From Pratylenchus scribneri (taxonomy: Eukaryota; Nematoda; Chromadorea; Rhabditida; Pratylenchidae): 64,000 nucleotides of DNA. Both the position numbers and the translations under genes were made by a program. Below are positions 1 through 10,749 of this stretch, one piece after another. The notes below the pieces were generated by a model that saw nothing but the letters and a program-made list of their open reading frames with translations, did no database searches and was not told the origin of the DNA. Where the stretch lies: NCBI GenBank assembly GCA_030063045.1, contig JAQSEB010000047.1:682001-746000 (forward strand), written 5' to 3'. Each line of letters begins with the position of its first letter. Position 1 is the first letter of the stretch.

Positions 1-1144
1 AATATCCTCTTCAAAGGTAAGCCAAATATTATCGGATATAGATGGGGTGGGAATAGGATATTTATATCCAATATGAATTTCCTAAAATCTGCATTTAAGG
101 CAATCGAACATGGCTTTGGCTTTGTATTCCCACCTTCTATTCCTTGTATTGGGCCATGTTTACGCCACCATTCTTCTTTTCTGCCCTTTACTGTTCTTGG
201 TTTTTCAATCCGCATGTTGGCTATTTGGACGATTTTGGACTGATTGTGAGTTATTTTAATAATTATCTAATTCACCAATTTGGTCACATGTGTGCCTATG
301 TAATGAGAGGACCAAAACTAACCAAAATAAACTATTTTATTCGCCCAACATTATTTTAGTACCACAATGATTTCCATGAAATGCACAATTATTTCATTAT
401 TGCCGGTTTGACATCCACATATGTAACATTTTGCATTCTTTTGGCTCTGAAAACGTACAAATTCAAAACCACTGCCCAGCAAAGCTATTCACAGAAAATG
501 GTACTATTTTTGTAATTTAATCATTTCATCCATCCATTTAATAGACATTCCTTCAAGTTGTTTTGATCAGCATGATCAATGCAATTGCTGCCACAATTTA
601 TGTGTATATGCAATTTGCACGGATCAACGAGGCATTGATCATTTTGGGCCAACTCACATGGGTGCTAGCCCATGGTAATTTTTTGAGGGAATTTTTTAAT
701 ATGAATGGGAATTGAACAAATTAGGACAAAGTCGACCATTATTAATTGAGCAAAGAATTCATATAAATCCCTTACCAAAAAAAAGGCATTCCGCCGGTCA
801 TCTACATTGCTTTGAATAAAACATTGCGCAAAGAATGCAAAATGCTTGTGTGGCAAATGGTTCGACCATTTCTACAGGATGTGGCCGCTTCCATACATGG
901 GAATGGAACCGCGGGTGTGACCGGAATTCATACGAGATTAAGCCGAGGCGCCGGAACTCGAATTGATAATGGATGGGTGAAGGGCGTAAATCATCATCAT
1001 CAGCAACAGAGCAATACACAAAGCCTAAATCAACAGCAAACAATGGCAGTGGAAGTGGTTGATAATGGAAAATTGGCACAAAATGGAGGAGAATTGCCGA
1101 CGGATGAATTGGCGGAAAACATCGCAACATGGGCAAATCATTGA
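1..1144 (+). CDS. Srt-class serpentine receptor (7TM GPCR), 3' part
   Basis: This is the last ~263 residues of a nematode chemoreceptor-type GPCR of the serpentine receptor class T (Srt); the 5' part lies outside the window. The exons are 1-16, 100-245, 360-500, 545-674 and 786-1144, in phase throughout. Family marks visible are [11 protein letters not shown] leading into a TPPFFF...SWFFNP segment (TM4 and following loop), a [12 protein letters not shown] motif before a hydrophobic TM5, a further hydrophobic segment ([17 protein letters not shown]), and the TM7 exit [16 protein letters not shown]. The cytoplasmic tail (about residues 165-263 of the part seen) is rich in His, Gln and Asn. Members of this family are orphan sensory receptors of ciliated neurons; no ligand can be inferred. 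The gene converges with the PRA1-family gene. Class assignment rests on remembered family motifs. Confidence 0.82.
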
Positions 1145-1806
1145 GAATTTCTTTGTTTATTTTATTTTTTGTAATTTGTATTAATTCAAAAATTTGGGAA
1201 AAACTCTCCATTAAATTTTAAAATATATAAAAATGCTGGGCTAATTAAAAAATGTAATATGATAAGAGATGGTTTAAAAATGGATAATTATTTGATTTAA
1301 TAAGAAAAGTATACTACTTAATAAGCTATTATATTTTAAATTGTTTAATTTGTTCTGATTTTCATACCGGAAAATGTTTTTAATTTGTTCGAATTCTCAT
1401 TTCCAAAAAACTAAACTTTCTCTCATTAATCAAATTAATTCACCTATCATAATTATATTACACTCTATCAAGCATGATACTTAATTTCTTTTTTAAATCA
1501 ACTGTTTCATAAAATTTTGATTTTATTCAAACATTTTTATATATTATTTAAAGGCAAAATTGCTAAATGGATTTAAGGAAAGAAAATATTGTTGGGTCGT
1601 GGAAAAATGATATAGGAAAATAAATATATAAAAATACATATATTTCATAGAAAAATATTCAAATATTTGGACAGGAATTGAACGAATGAATGTGGATTTT
1701 ATAGATTTTGGGGGTTTTGGAATTGGTCGAAAAATGGCATACAAAAATGTTAGGAAGAAATTAAAGAAAATTGTATGAAATTAGAGAAAATTTGCACAAA
1801 AATGTT
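1145..1806. other. convergent intergenic region
   Basis: AT-rich spacer between the stops of the Srt receptor gene and the PRA1-family gene. Apart from homopolymeric A/T stretches and possible polyadenylation signals for both genes, I see nothing in it. Confidence 0.6.
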
Positions 1807-4326
1807 TTACGCAGTCACAACACTGACCACCTCGAATTCTTGGCCTGGAACTTCCTCGGAGGCATAGAAAGTTGCATGGGCCAAAATGAGGAAAAGGCCA
1901 GTTCCAATCACCCAATACATGACGGAGCCGGCATTGGCCATATAGAAGAGAGGAATGCAAATCATCAATGCCAACGTGTACAAAAGGGATGGAGGAATCT
2001 ATATTAAAAATATTTATTTCACTTTTTGTAATTTAAAATACCTCTTGTCCTCCCAAAATGACAGGTCCTTTCTGGGTTCGTTGATAAATTGTGTAGCAGA
2101 GGCCGGCCAACACAATCAAAGTTAGAAGCATCAGAAATGATGTCAGAATGCAGTAGATGAGGAGCACAACGAAGAGGCAAAGATAATTGCTGAAATTTTT
2201 CAATTAATTAAATTATGTTATGAAAATTCCATGGAAAATAAGTCTTATTTTGACATTTAGATTCCTATTTATGATTCAACCGTATAAATAAAAAAATATT
2301 CAAAAATGAACTTGCCTGAGGAAATGGCTCAAATTGTACTTGATCCGTGGCCCAATGGCAACCAATCCGGGTGGCAGCCCAAATTTGGCCGGTTGAAAGA
2401 ATTTGCCCCAAGGCTGAAGGCGGGCACGGAGTTCGCCACAGATACGAAAGAATGAAGCGGATGCCGTTTGCTGTTGATTTCCATCGTTTTCCTCATTTGA
2501 AGAGGCCAAAAATGAAGGCAGCTGATTGGAGGAGAACCAGGATTGTTGGTTTTGGGAGCCTTGATGGGTGGATTGTTGCAAATTTGGATACACCGGCGAT
2601 TGGTCCATTTCCGGGATTTGTGGTTGTTGAATTTGAATTGGCGGTGAAATTGATGAATTAGTTTGGGGAGTGGCCTCTTTTTGTGGACTGTTGTTACTGA
2701 TGTTCGGCTGCTTCTGCTGTTTTGGTGGCCTTTCCTCTTCACGGCCAAGTGGATCTACAAAAAAATATAATAATATTATATTTTTATATGGAGTATTATT
2801 TATTAAATTCGTTCATTTAAAGGGGGAATTGGGAGGAAATTATTAATAATTTGCATTTTTTCGCGCATCCATTTCGTATTCATTCATTTGTTTAGCCCTA
2901 AAGAATATTCCCATATGCTAATCAATGCAATGGATCTCGTTGGAAATGAATATATAGGGGGGAGGAGGGGTGGATTGAAAGGAAAATGAGCAAAAATTCA
3001 TTGGCGAAAAAAGTGGTGGAATCGCTGAAAAAATGTGAACAGCCAGCAGCCGAGAATTCATCCAGCCAGCCGGTCGGCCTTGGAATATCGCGATGTGGGT
3101 ATAAAAATGAATGGGGAAATGGAATGGGAGGAATATGTTTGACGGTCGAGGGGCTTCCCAGCAATTCCCATCCCTGTGCCCAATAAATGACGTGGCAAAT
3201 TGAGCAATATTTATAGGATTATTTCTCAATGGAGAAGCAATGAATTGCTTTTATTGAACTGATTTGGTTTTGGTTCATAAAATAGACAATCGGGAGCCTT
3301 CCCAAGAAATTTTGATGGAAACGGAATTTCTTATCAGTTGGAATTGGCAATTGGAATTTTCATAAAATATCCTAAAATATATTACATAAATTGTCGGATT
3401 AAAGCTATAAGGATTTTTAGGGGTCATTCAGAAAGAATTTATTATTCAAAATTGAGCAAATTTCATTTGTTGATTTTGGATTTCCATTTCCCAAAATTAT
3501 TATTCGCTATTGCCATGGTGATTGGGATGACTAGGCCAATGGGAAATAACCCTCAAAGGCAAGATGACTAATTAAAAATAGGAATAAGAAAATGGATTTT
3601 TTTGCTAAAATAACGAAAAATTGGACTAAAAAGAATGGAAATATGAAATAAGAGCACGAAAAATGTTCAATACTGAATGGGCAAAAAGTTGGATTGGATC
3701 TTTTTTGATAGAAGGCAATAAAAATGTTTGTTTTTCCCGCAAGAGGCACATTTTACAGGGCCCAGAGTCATCGAATTGGGAGAATGGGGAATGAATCGAA
3801 TGAAAATGGTGAATGTGACGGAAATATTTTTTCGGAGTTGCGCGGAATTTCCCAAATAAAAATTGGTTTATTTTTCGGTTTGGCCCTCTCCCCATAAAAA
3901 ATCGACCCAATTTTCCTTCAAATTGATAGTTTTCCTAAAATTTTAGTGATTTTAAGCCATTTTGGCCAATTTGAACGGAAAAAGGATATTTAGGCCGACT
4001 TTGGGACCAAAATATAATGGCAGGAAGAATCAATACCACTGGGGCAAAACTATATTTCCCCTTTCCATTTTACTCCACTAATTCCCCCAATTGTGGGTGG
4101 TTTTGGACCACTTTGTGGTGGACTGACCCAGAACGACCACATCGGAGAATTCGTCGCTGTCGCCTCCGTCGCTGGTTGCTCCTCCATCTCCACCATTGAG
4201 GACATTTGCTCTTTTGAGGCTGACCTTTTCATCTTCCTCCTCTTCTTCTCTTCCATCTTCCTTCTCTTCTTCTTCCTTCCTTCCTTCTTTTCGGCCTTCG
4301 TTGCTTGGCCCAATTTTATTGCTCAT
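1807..4326 (-). CDS. PRA1-family (prenylated Rab acceptor) protein with long N-terminal extension
   Basis: Four exons: 4326-4128, 2754-2316, 2189-2042 and 1998-1807, giving 325 aa. The C-terminal ~150 residues are a PRA1 domain: LQPWGKFFQPAKFGLPPG, RIKYNLSHFLSNYLCLF, then two hydrophobic hairpins (four membrane segments in all) separated by ...GPVILGGQEIPPSLL. PRA1 proteins are ER/Golgi membrane proteins that bind prenylated Rab GTPases and act in vesicle traffic. The N-terminal half is low complexity: a Lys/Glu run (residues ~10-35), then Asp/Ser/Gly, then a Gln/Asn/Pro-rich stretch. Exon 1 is the less certain part. It is chosen because its donor (gtcagt) leaves phase 1, which fits exon 2 exactly and gives ...DEFSDVVVLDPLGREEE. 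If it is wrong, translation could start at the ATG at 2608 (210 aa). Intron 2 has a GC donor at 2315-2314. Confidence 0.78.
2755..4127 (-). other. long first intron of the PRA1-family gene
   Basis: 1.37 kb between the proposed exons 1 and 2. No GT donor lies close upstream of exon 2, which is one reason to look this far for exon 1. Small open frames on both strands lack codon or domain signals, and I see nothing else in it. Confidence 0.45.
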
Positions 4327-7300
4327 TTTTCTTCACGGAAAATTAATTTTGGAATTTGAATTAAATCTTAAAATTAAAATATTTAATAATTTCAATTAAT
4401 TAGTGGAAAATTGCAAAGTCAGTTGACTTAATAATGAGCAAAAATAAAATGGAAAAGAGAGTGGTGGAATGCGTGAATGTGAATGGAAGGGGAAATGGAG
4501 GGAGGTCGACCGGCTGGCAGCAACCCTTTCCCTTCCTTCTCTTTTCTGTGTTGATTGGGCCTTTCCCTTCCCACTTTTTTGATGTTTTTCACTTTATTCT
4601 TTTGTCTGGCCCAATTCTTCCTTTTCCTACTTTTCTTCCAGTCAAGCACTTTTAGAGCAAGTTTGGGGCCTTTTTCCATTGATGTTGCCGTTCTCATTGT
4701 CCCCAAAAATATTAAAAATAGAGAGTAAAATTCCGGGTCCAAAATGCAATTTGATGGGTTTTTAAACCATTTTATGAAGGAAAACATGACGAAAAGAGGG
4801 AATTGGAGAAGGATGTTTTGCAGTATAAAATGGATTTTGATGGGGTAAAGCCTCCGAAAAGAAGATTGATGGCCAAAAGTGAAGGCAGATGATTTTAGCA
4901 TGTTTTTAGCATGGGAGAAAATGTGTGTCCATTTGTCGCCCCCGGGGGCATGTTTTGGAATAGATAAAATGAGAAAAAGAGGAAAAGGGGAGAAATATGG
5001 CCACAAGAGTATGAAAAGAAGGTTGTAGGCGCGAAAAGGGAAGGGAAGGAGGAAGCCCATCTGTGTGAATGGGGCCGAAAGGAATGGGCCAGGGAAATGA
5101 AGGCGGTGGACTATGGCCATAGCATAAAGAGGGAGAGGACACGGACACGGAGGATGTGTTTGTTGGGCGCGCCGACAAACGGCGGCGATGGACACGGACG
5201 AGGAGGAGGATGAGGAGGGGAAGAGGATGATGGCGCTGGAAGGGATGGAATGGACGAGGTGGGTTGTGGCCCCAAGTCAGCTGGGCTAGGCCAACCCTCT
5301 CTGGGGAATCGATAAAAATGGAATAGAGAGGGTGGGTTGGTGGATGAGGCCAAAAAAGGGAAGTGGAACAAGTTGTTTTTATTATAGTGGAATTATAGGA
5401 TGAAATTTAAGTGAATTTTGGCGTTGAATTTGACGTTGAATAGAGCTAAATGGGGATTACGGATTACCGTAAAGTAAAGGCTCTTTTAATTCCTCACCCT
5501 CGAGTTTGAGGACCCATAGTTCCTCTGTGATTACAAAACCGACTATAATTTGTTCAAAAATGACCACAAATTAAGGAGTTAGAACCCAAATTTTCCCAAT
5601 TTTGACGGTTGAAAAATAATTCCCTTCCCTAGGGGAAAGATATATATTAAAATGAATTGAATGAAAGGAAATTGGAAAGAAAATTTTATGGAATTTTATG
5701 GAAGGGAATTGGCGTTGAATATGACGCGGATTAATTTAATATTAATGACTAATGAATGAATGGATTGGATGGGAAAAATCATAAATTGGTAAATTAACTA
5801 AAAATAGAGTAAAATTAATAATGTGTTTATTTTTATTATTGATAAATACGTCAACAACGTAAATAATTACGTAAGAAAAGCCAATAAAAGTCATCTGTCC
5901 CTTTTAATTGTGTCATTATGTGACCAATATGCTAATTTTGGAACATAGAAGGCTGTAATTTTGAAGGTTAATTGATGAGAAAAATAATTGGAAAAGGAAG
6001 TTATGAAAGAGGAAGTTGGATGTTTTTGAGGGAAAAATGACCGGAAATTGGATTGTTTTGTCCAATAAAATTATCAAATTAATAGAGAGGGATTTTATTC
6101 AACAATTAGTGAGAATTGTTGGCACTTAATTTGCCAAAATTTGATGAAGAAAAAAGTCTAAATTTATTGTCAAAAATAGATTGATGGATGTGCGCAATCA
6201 AATGGCCAATAGCAGGTGAAAAATATCATCGAAAAAGGAACAAATGAATTATTGGAAATATTTGAGGAAATGATTCACACATTATTTAAGGGAAATTGAT
6301 GCCGAATGCCCGGGCACCCTGCACCACTGATTTTCTTCCGCTTTCCAAATAAGCCAATTTGTTGTATTCTAACAGTGTGAATTAATTCGCCCATCTTTTC
6401 CATTATTATATTATATTTTGTTTTCTCCCAAATTTATTGTTCAATTTGGCCCATCATTGCCTTTTAATCGGGCACCTGTGCCAATGTCCACTCAATTTTT
6501 ACTTCCAAAATTATTTTCTACGCAATCACATTTATTGTGACATAAGCAAATTTATTGGGATGCAAATGTGCGCATTTTTATTGGCCAATTGACCTTTTTG
6601 CCCAAAATTCTTCCTCATTCTTTTGTACCAGCTAATTCCTTCAGTACTTCCTCGCCCCCGGTTATTTGGTATTACCTGGGTATGGGTATATAAGTAGCCC
6701 TGAGAAATGCCGATAAAGTTGGCAATGTTTTTTTTCAGATTCTTAAGTGAAAAAGGTTTCAATTTGTTCATTTTGTTTTCAACATATTCATAATGAACAT
6801 ATTCCTTTTAAAATTGCGCCTTATTTATTAAAAATAATCTAGGGTTAAGGCTCTCGTTCCGGGCCTTGGCCGGTGGTCTAAGCATCAGTGGCCCAATGAA
6901 CGGGTTATTTTAAAAAACTTTACTTTAAATTAAATTATTCTTTATTAATTGTGCAGGGAAATGTGATAAAAATGTGAAGGCTGAAGGGTAAAAAAGCATT
7001 GGGAGAGGAAAAAGGGTAGGGTAAAAAAGGTAGATTGGGGCAATATTTGATTGATAGGTGAAGGGGCGGTTATGATTAAAAAGTGGGTGTACAGTAGAAC
7101 AAAGGAAAGACCCTTAAGAAGCGCACTAGGAAAGGAAAAGGGCTGATTTATAACTGCGGATTGGGGCAATATTTGATTGATTGAGTGACAGGCGATTGGC
7201 AGAAAGCCGGTGGGGGTACAGTAGGATGAATAGGAAAGGCCTTTAGACATTGAAACCTTATTATAAAAAGAGATTAAATAAGCTTCTACGAATTTGATAA

Positions 7301-7996
7301 TGCCAAAATTGGGTGCCAAGTTTTATCTGAATGAGTTTTATTTTGTGCCAAAATTAGCTCCGTCCAACACCGTGGGCGTTTTGTTTAAATTGTTCAAATA
7401 ATTCATTTCCTCCTACTCCACCCACAATCCACCTCCTTCCACCCACATTTTTAACTCATTTTCGTGTAATTTGAACATGCCGTGAGGCTCAAAAAGGGGA
7501 AATAGACTTTGTTTGTTTGTTCTATTTCTTCATTCGAACATATTTTAATATGTTTATTCCACTTCACCCACTAAAAGTCCAAATCCATCGTCATCTTTGG
7601 GGGATAATTTCCTCGTCCAAAATTAAATTAATTTCTTCGGACACCCACACCCTCAATTTTGCTTATAAAAGTTCAAGTTGAGAACATTTTTTAGCGTAGA
7701 TAATTTTTTCTGCAAAAATCTCAATTCCAATAGGAAAAGGTACTACCAAAAAAAGTTAATATTTCTTGGAAAATATATTCTATTTTCCTCATCAATAAAA
7801 AAAAATAAATTACCTAATGTTTTTATGCGCAAAAAAAGTCAACTTTCCTCTGCATATTTTGGCCATTCCTTTCCAAAAATATATATTCCTGTTCCATTTC
7901 TGTTAATTTGCTAGCAGCGCAGGTGCTTTTCCCCTTCCAAAATTCCCTTCCAATTAATTTTTTTTGCCTCAATATTCATTTTTGGATGATTCAGAA
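4327..7996. other. gene-poor upstream region
   Basis: Between the PRA1-family start and the IL-17-like start (divergent). Purine-rich tracts at 5020-5360 open long frames on the minus strand (including a 255-codon one) that look like by-products of composition. A dispersed repeat copy lies at 6825-7325 and a short repeat at 5470-5520. No gene is supported. Confidence 0.5.
6825..7325 (-). repeat. dispersed repeat family C, copy 1
   Basis: Reverse-complement relative of the sequences at 11005-11350 and 62150-62445. The shared core includes a TTGGGGCAATATTTGATTGA stretch, which occurs twice inside this copy (about 7035 and 7163), a 'gtacagtag' box, and an end with 'ttctttattaattgtgcagg' followed by 'ggctct...cagtggcc'. 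No coding capacity is seen. Probably a non-autonomous mobile element. Confidence 0.6.
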
Positions 7997-10070
7997 ATGT
8001 TGATGTTCCCTTCATTATTTTTTATTCTTTCCATTTTTGTGCCAACATCATTTTCCACTTCATTATCATCGATGCTATTTTTGCCCCGATTCGAGCCATT
8101 TTCAACGAGAATGGGCCATCGACTCATTTTCAATCAATTTCCGCGTCTGAATCTGAATTTGAGGAAATCCTTTGCCCAACAGAATACAGAAATGTACGTA
8201 AATTAAATTGTTTTATTAGATTGGAATTTATAAAGTCAATAAAGCGTGGGATTTATGAATTAAAGAAGAATAATTTAAATCAAAAGCCTTGCGGCAAAAT
8301 TTGATTTGACAAAAATCTAGTGGATTGAGAAAAGTACAATCCTTCCGGAAAGGGAAAACACATTTACAATTACAATTCTTCCGGAAAGGAAAAACACATC
8401 CTTCCGGAAAGGAAAAACACATTTACAATTACAATCCTTCCGGAAAGGAAAAACACAATTACAATCCAACCGGAAAGGAAAAACACATTTACAATTACAA
8501 TTCTTCCGGAAAGGAAAAACACATCCTTCCGGAAAGGAAAAACACATTTACAATTACAATCCTTCCGGAAAGGAAAAACACATCCTTCCGGAAAGGAAAA
8601 ACACATTTACAATTACAATTCTTCCGGAAAGGAAAAACACATCCTTCCGGAAAGGAAAAACACATTTACAATTACAATTCTTCCGGAAAGGAAAAACACA
8701 TCCTTCCGGAAAGGAAAAACACATTTACAATTACAATCCTTCCGGAAAGGAAAAACACATCCTTCCGGAAAGGAAAAACACATTTACAATTACAATTCTT
8801 CCGGAAAGGAAAAACACATCCTTCCGGAAAGGAAAAACACATTTACAATTACAATTCTTCCGGAAAGGAAAAACACATCCTTCCGGAAAGGAAAAACACA
8901 TTTACAATTACAATTCTTCCGGAAAGGAAAAACACATCCTTCCGGAAAGGAAAAACACATTTACAATTACAATCCTTCCGGAAAGGAAAAACACATCCTT
9001 CCGGAAAGGAAAAACACATTTACAATTACAATTCTTCCGGAAAGGAAAAACACATCCTTCCGGAAAGGAAAAACACATTTACAATTACAATTCTTCCGGA
9101 AAGGAAAAACACATTTACAATTACAATTCTTCCGGAAAGGAAAAACACAATTACAATCCAACCGGAAAGGAAAACTCATTTACATTATTAAATATTTTCC
9201 CATTCAAAATGCTAAAATTATTAGTTTTCTATTAAAATAATCAAAAATGTGCATAATCTTTGTCCTTTGTGTCCAATCTCCAATTATTCTAGGTTTTCCC
9301 TGCCAAAAAGGAATACTCCTTCCTCTACCGACACTTTAAGCCAATGTTCCATGGAAACTTTGCTCCAATCCGCTGATTTACAAAAAGCTGCCATTCAATT
9401 GTTGATGGACAAAAGTGATGGAAAATCAACGTTGGCATTTTTGGCCAATTCCAAAGGATCAATTCGAGATGGATTCATTGATGGAGCAATGATGGCGGAT
9501 TGTCCAAAGGAACCGGAAAATTGGGCCCAAAATATGGCGGTCAATGAAAATAATGGTGGAGACGAATTGGCACCGGTGAGGGAAATATTCTGATGAATTT
9601 ATTTATCATTTTGGAAAAATTACTTTTAAAAAATAATTAATTTAGATATCATAAATTCTTTCTTTAATAAATATTAATTTGTTGAATTTTGCAGGGAATG
9701 CCACTTGAAATGCGGGCACTCTGTCCATTCGTTACGGTGGAAAATATTGACCAACGGGTTCGTCATCCAATTTAATTCAATCCAATGTATTTTTGTATTT
9801 TAGCGTTTGCCCACCAAATTGTTGGAGGAAAAATGCATTTGCGATCGACCCAGAGGCTCATCATCCATTGAAGGATACGGTGGCCCAATTCGATGTGAGC
9901 CAATTCAAATGGAAATTCCCGTCCTTTTTATGGTCGATGGATGCCAACATTTCCAGAAGGAAATGCAGCGAATCACTGTGGGATGTGTGGCCGTCCATTC
10001 CCCATCGAGTCAATCCGATTTTGAGGCCACCATTGGCCAAAATCAATTGCCCCAAATTGCCAATATTTAA
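7997..10070 (+). CDS. IL-17-like cystine-knot cytokine
   Basis: Four exons, 7997-8193, 9293-9575, 9695-9757 and 9804-10070, encode 269 aa. The start is the ATG at 7997, three bases after a splice-acceptor-like 'gattcag' that could be a trans-splice site. The N-terminus is a hydrophobic, secretory-type signal (MLMFPSLFFILSIFVPTSF). The C-terminal ~100 residues carry the IL-17 pattern: RALCPF, RRLPTKLLEEKCICDRP (compare the family R-x-P-x-x-L-x-E-A-x-C-x-C), then an IPVLF strand, DGCQH, and ITVGCVAV, which is the family VGCTCV end. In C. elegans the family (ILC-17.1) signals to neurons through ILCR receptors; other nematode roles are not established. The middle region (residues ~66-160) has no recognised domain. 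Intron 1 is 1.1 kb because it contains a satellite array. The family call is from motifs only. Confidence 0.8.
8338..9182. repeat. satellite array in IL-17 intron 1 (59-bp composite unit)
   Basis: Tandem array built from two alternating subunits: A, 23 bp (cttccggaaaggaaaaacac + atc), and B, 36 bp (same start, then atttacaattacaat plus t or c). The A+B period is 59 bp (e.g. 8621 to 8680). Edges are irregular, with A missing and a variant 'ccaaccggaaagg' near both ends. Every subunit has the palindrome TTCCGGAA. Because 59 is not a multiple of 3 and the unit has no stop in any frame, a spurious 288-codon frame runs through it. Confidence 0.95.
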
Positions 10071-10749
10071 TTGATAATAAAATATCATATAATTTTATTC
10101 GGAATAGTACGGTTTTTATTTGAGGCCAAATTCCTCCTTTTCAACATTCCACTTAATTTAAAATAATTTTACTAAAATCTCTGATTCAATTTAAAAAATA
10201 TCTTTCAATTGTTTTACCTTCCCATCTATGATAAATGATACTCACATTCACATTCAGTATACTTTTATAATATATTCATTTAAATAAATTTTATTACCAT
10301 TTCCAGTGTATTTTCTTAATGAATAAAAATTGAATTTGTTTTATTTACAGTGAAAGAAAAAAGTGAAAATGTAGAAAAGATTACCGGTTTACGGATTAGT
10401 CCTAGGCCCTCAAATCTATAACTATTAGATAGATTTTTATAATTTGCCGTGTTTTAATTAAAAATTAAAGGTATTAAACCATTTAAACACGTTTTGGTTT
10501 AATGATTCAAAACTAACAAGTTAGGATTGGTTAAACCAGGACAAATATTTTATTTATCACTCGATGCTTCTCGACTAGTTCTATCGTTTTAATATTAATA
10601 TATGGTTTGGATTTCTAGAATAAAAAATATCTTGTTAGTAATACTTTTTCGCCAAATTAAATATTTCCTTTTTTAATCATCCAATTTTATTTAAACATTT
10701 ATATATTTAAAATTGATAAAACTAATAATAAACAAAGTATTTTTAAATG
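10071..10749. other. convergent intergenic region
   Basis: AT-rich spacer between the stops of the IL-17-like gene and the GPCR gene. An AATAAA-like signal sits just after the IL-17 stop (10076-10082). Nothing else is recognised. Confidence 0.55.

Noticed and set aside
4428..5195. 255-codon minus-strand frame
   Set aside because: Purine-rich plus strand gives long frames by composition; no domain, no splice signals, and overlapping frames on the same strand are equally open.
5187..5260. Acidic plus-strand mini-exon (MDTDEEEDEEGKRMMALEG) ending at a gtgggt donor
   Set aside because: Lies in a purine-rich low-complexity tract and no following exon could be found.
8325..9191. 288-codon plus-strand frame
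   Set aside because: It is the stop-free satellite in IL-17 intron 1; the peptide is just the repeat read in shifting frames.
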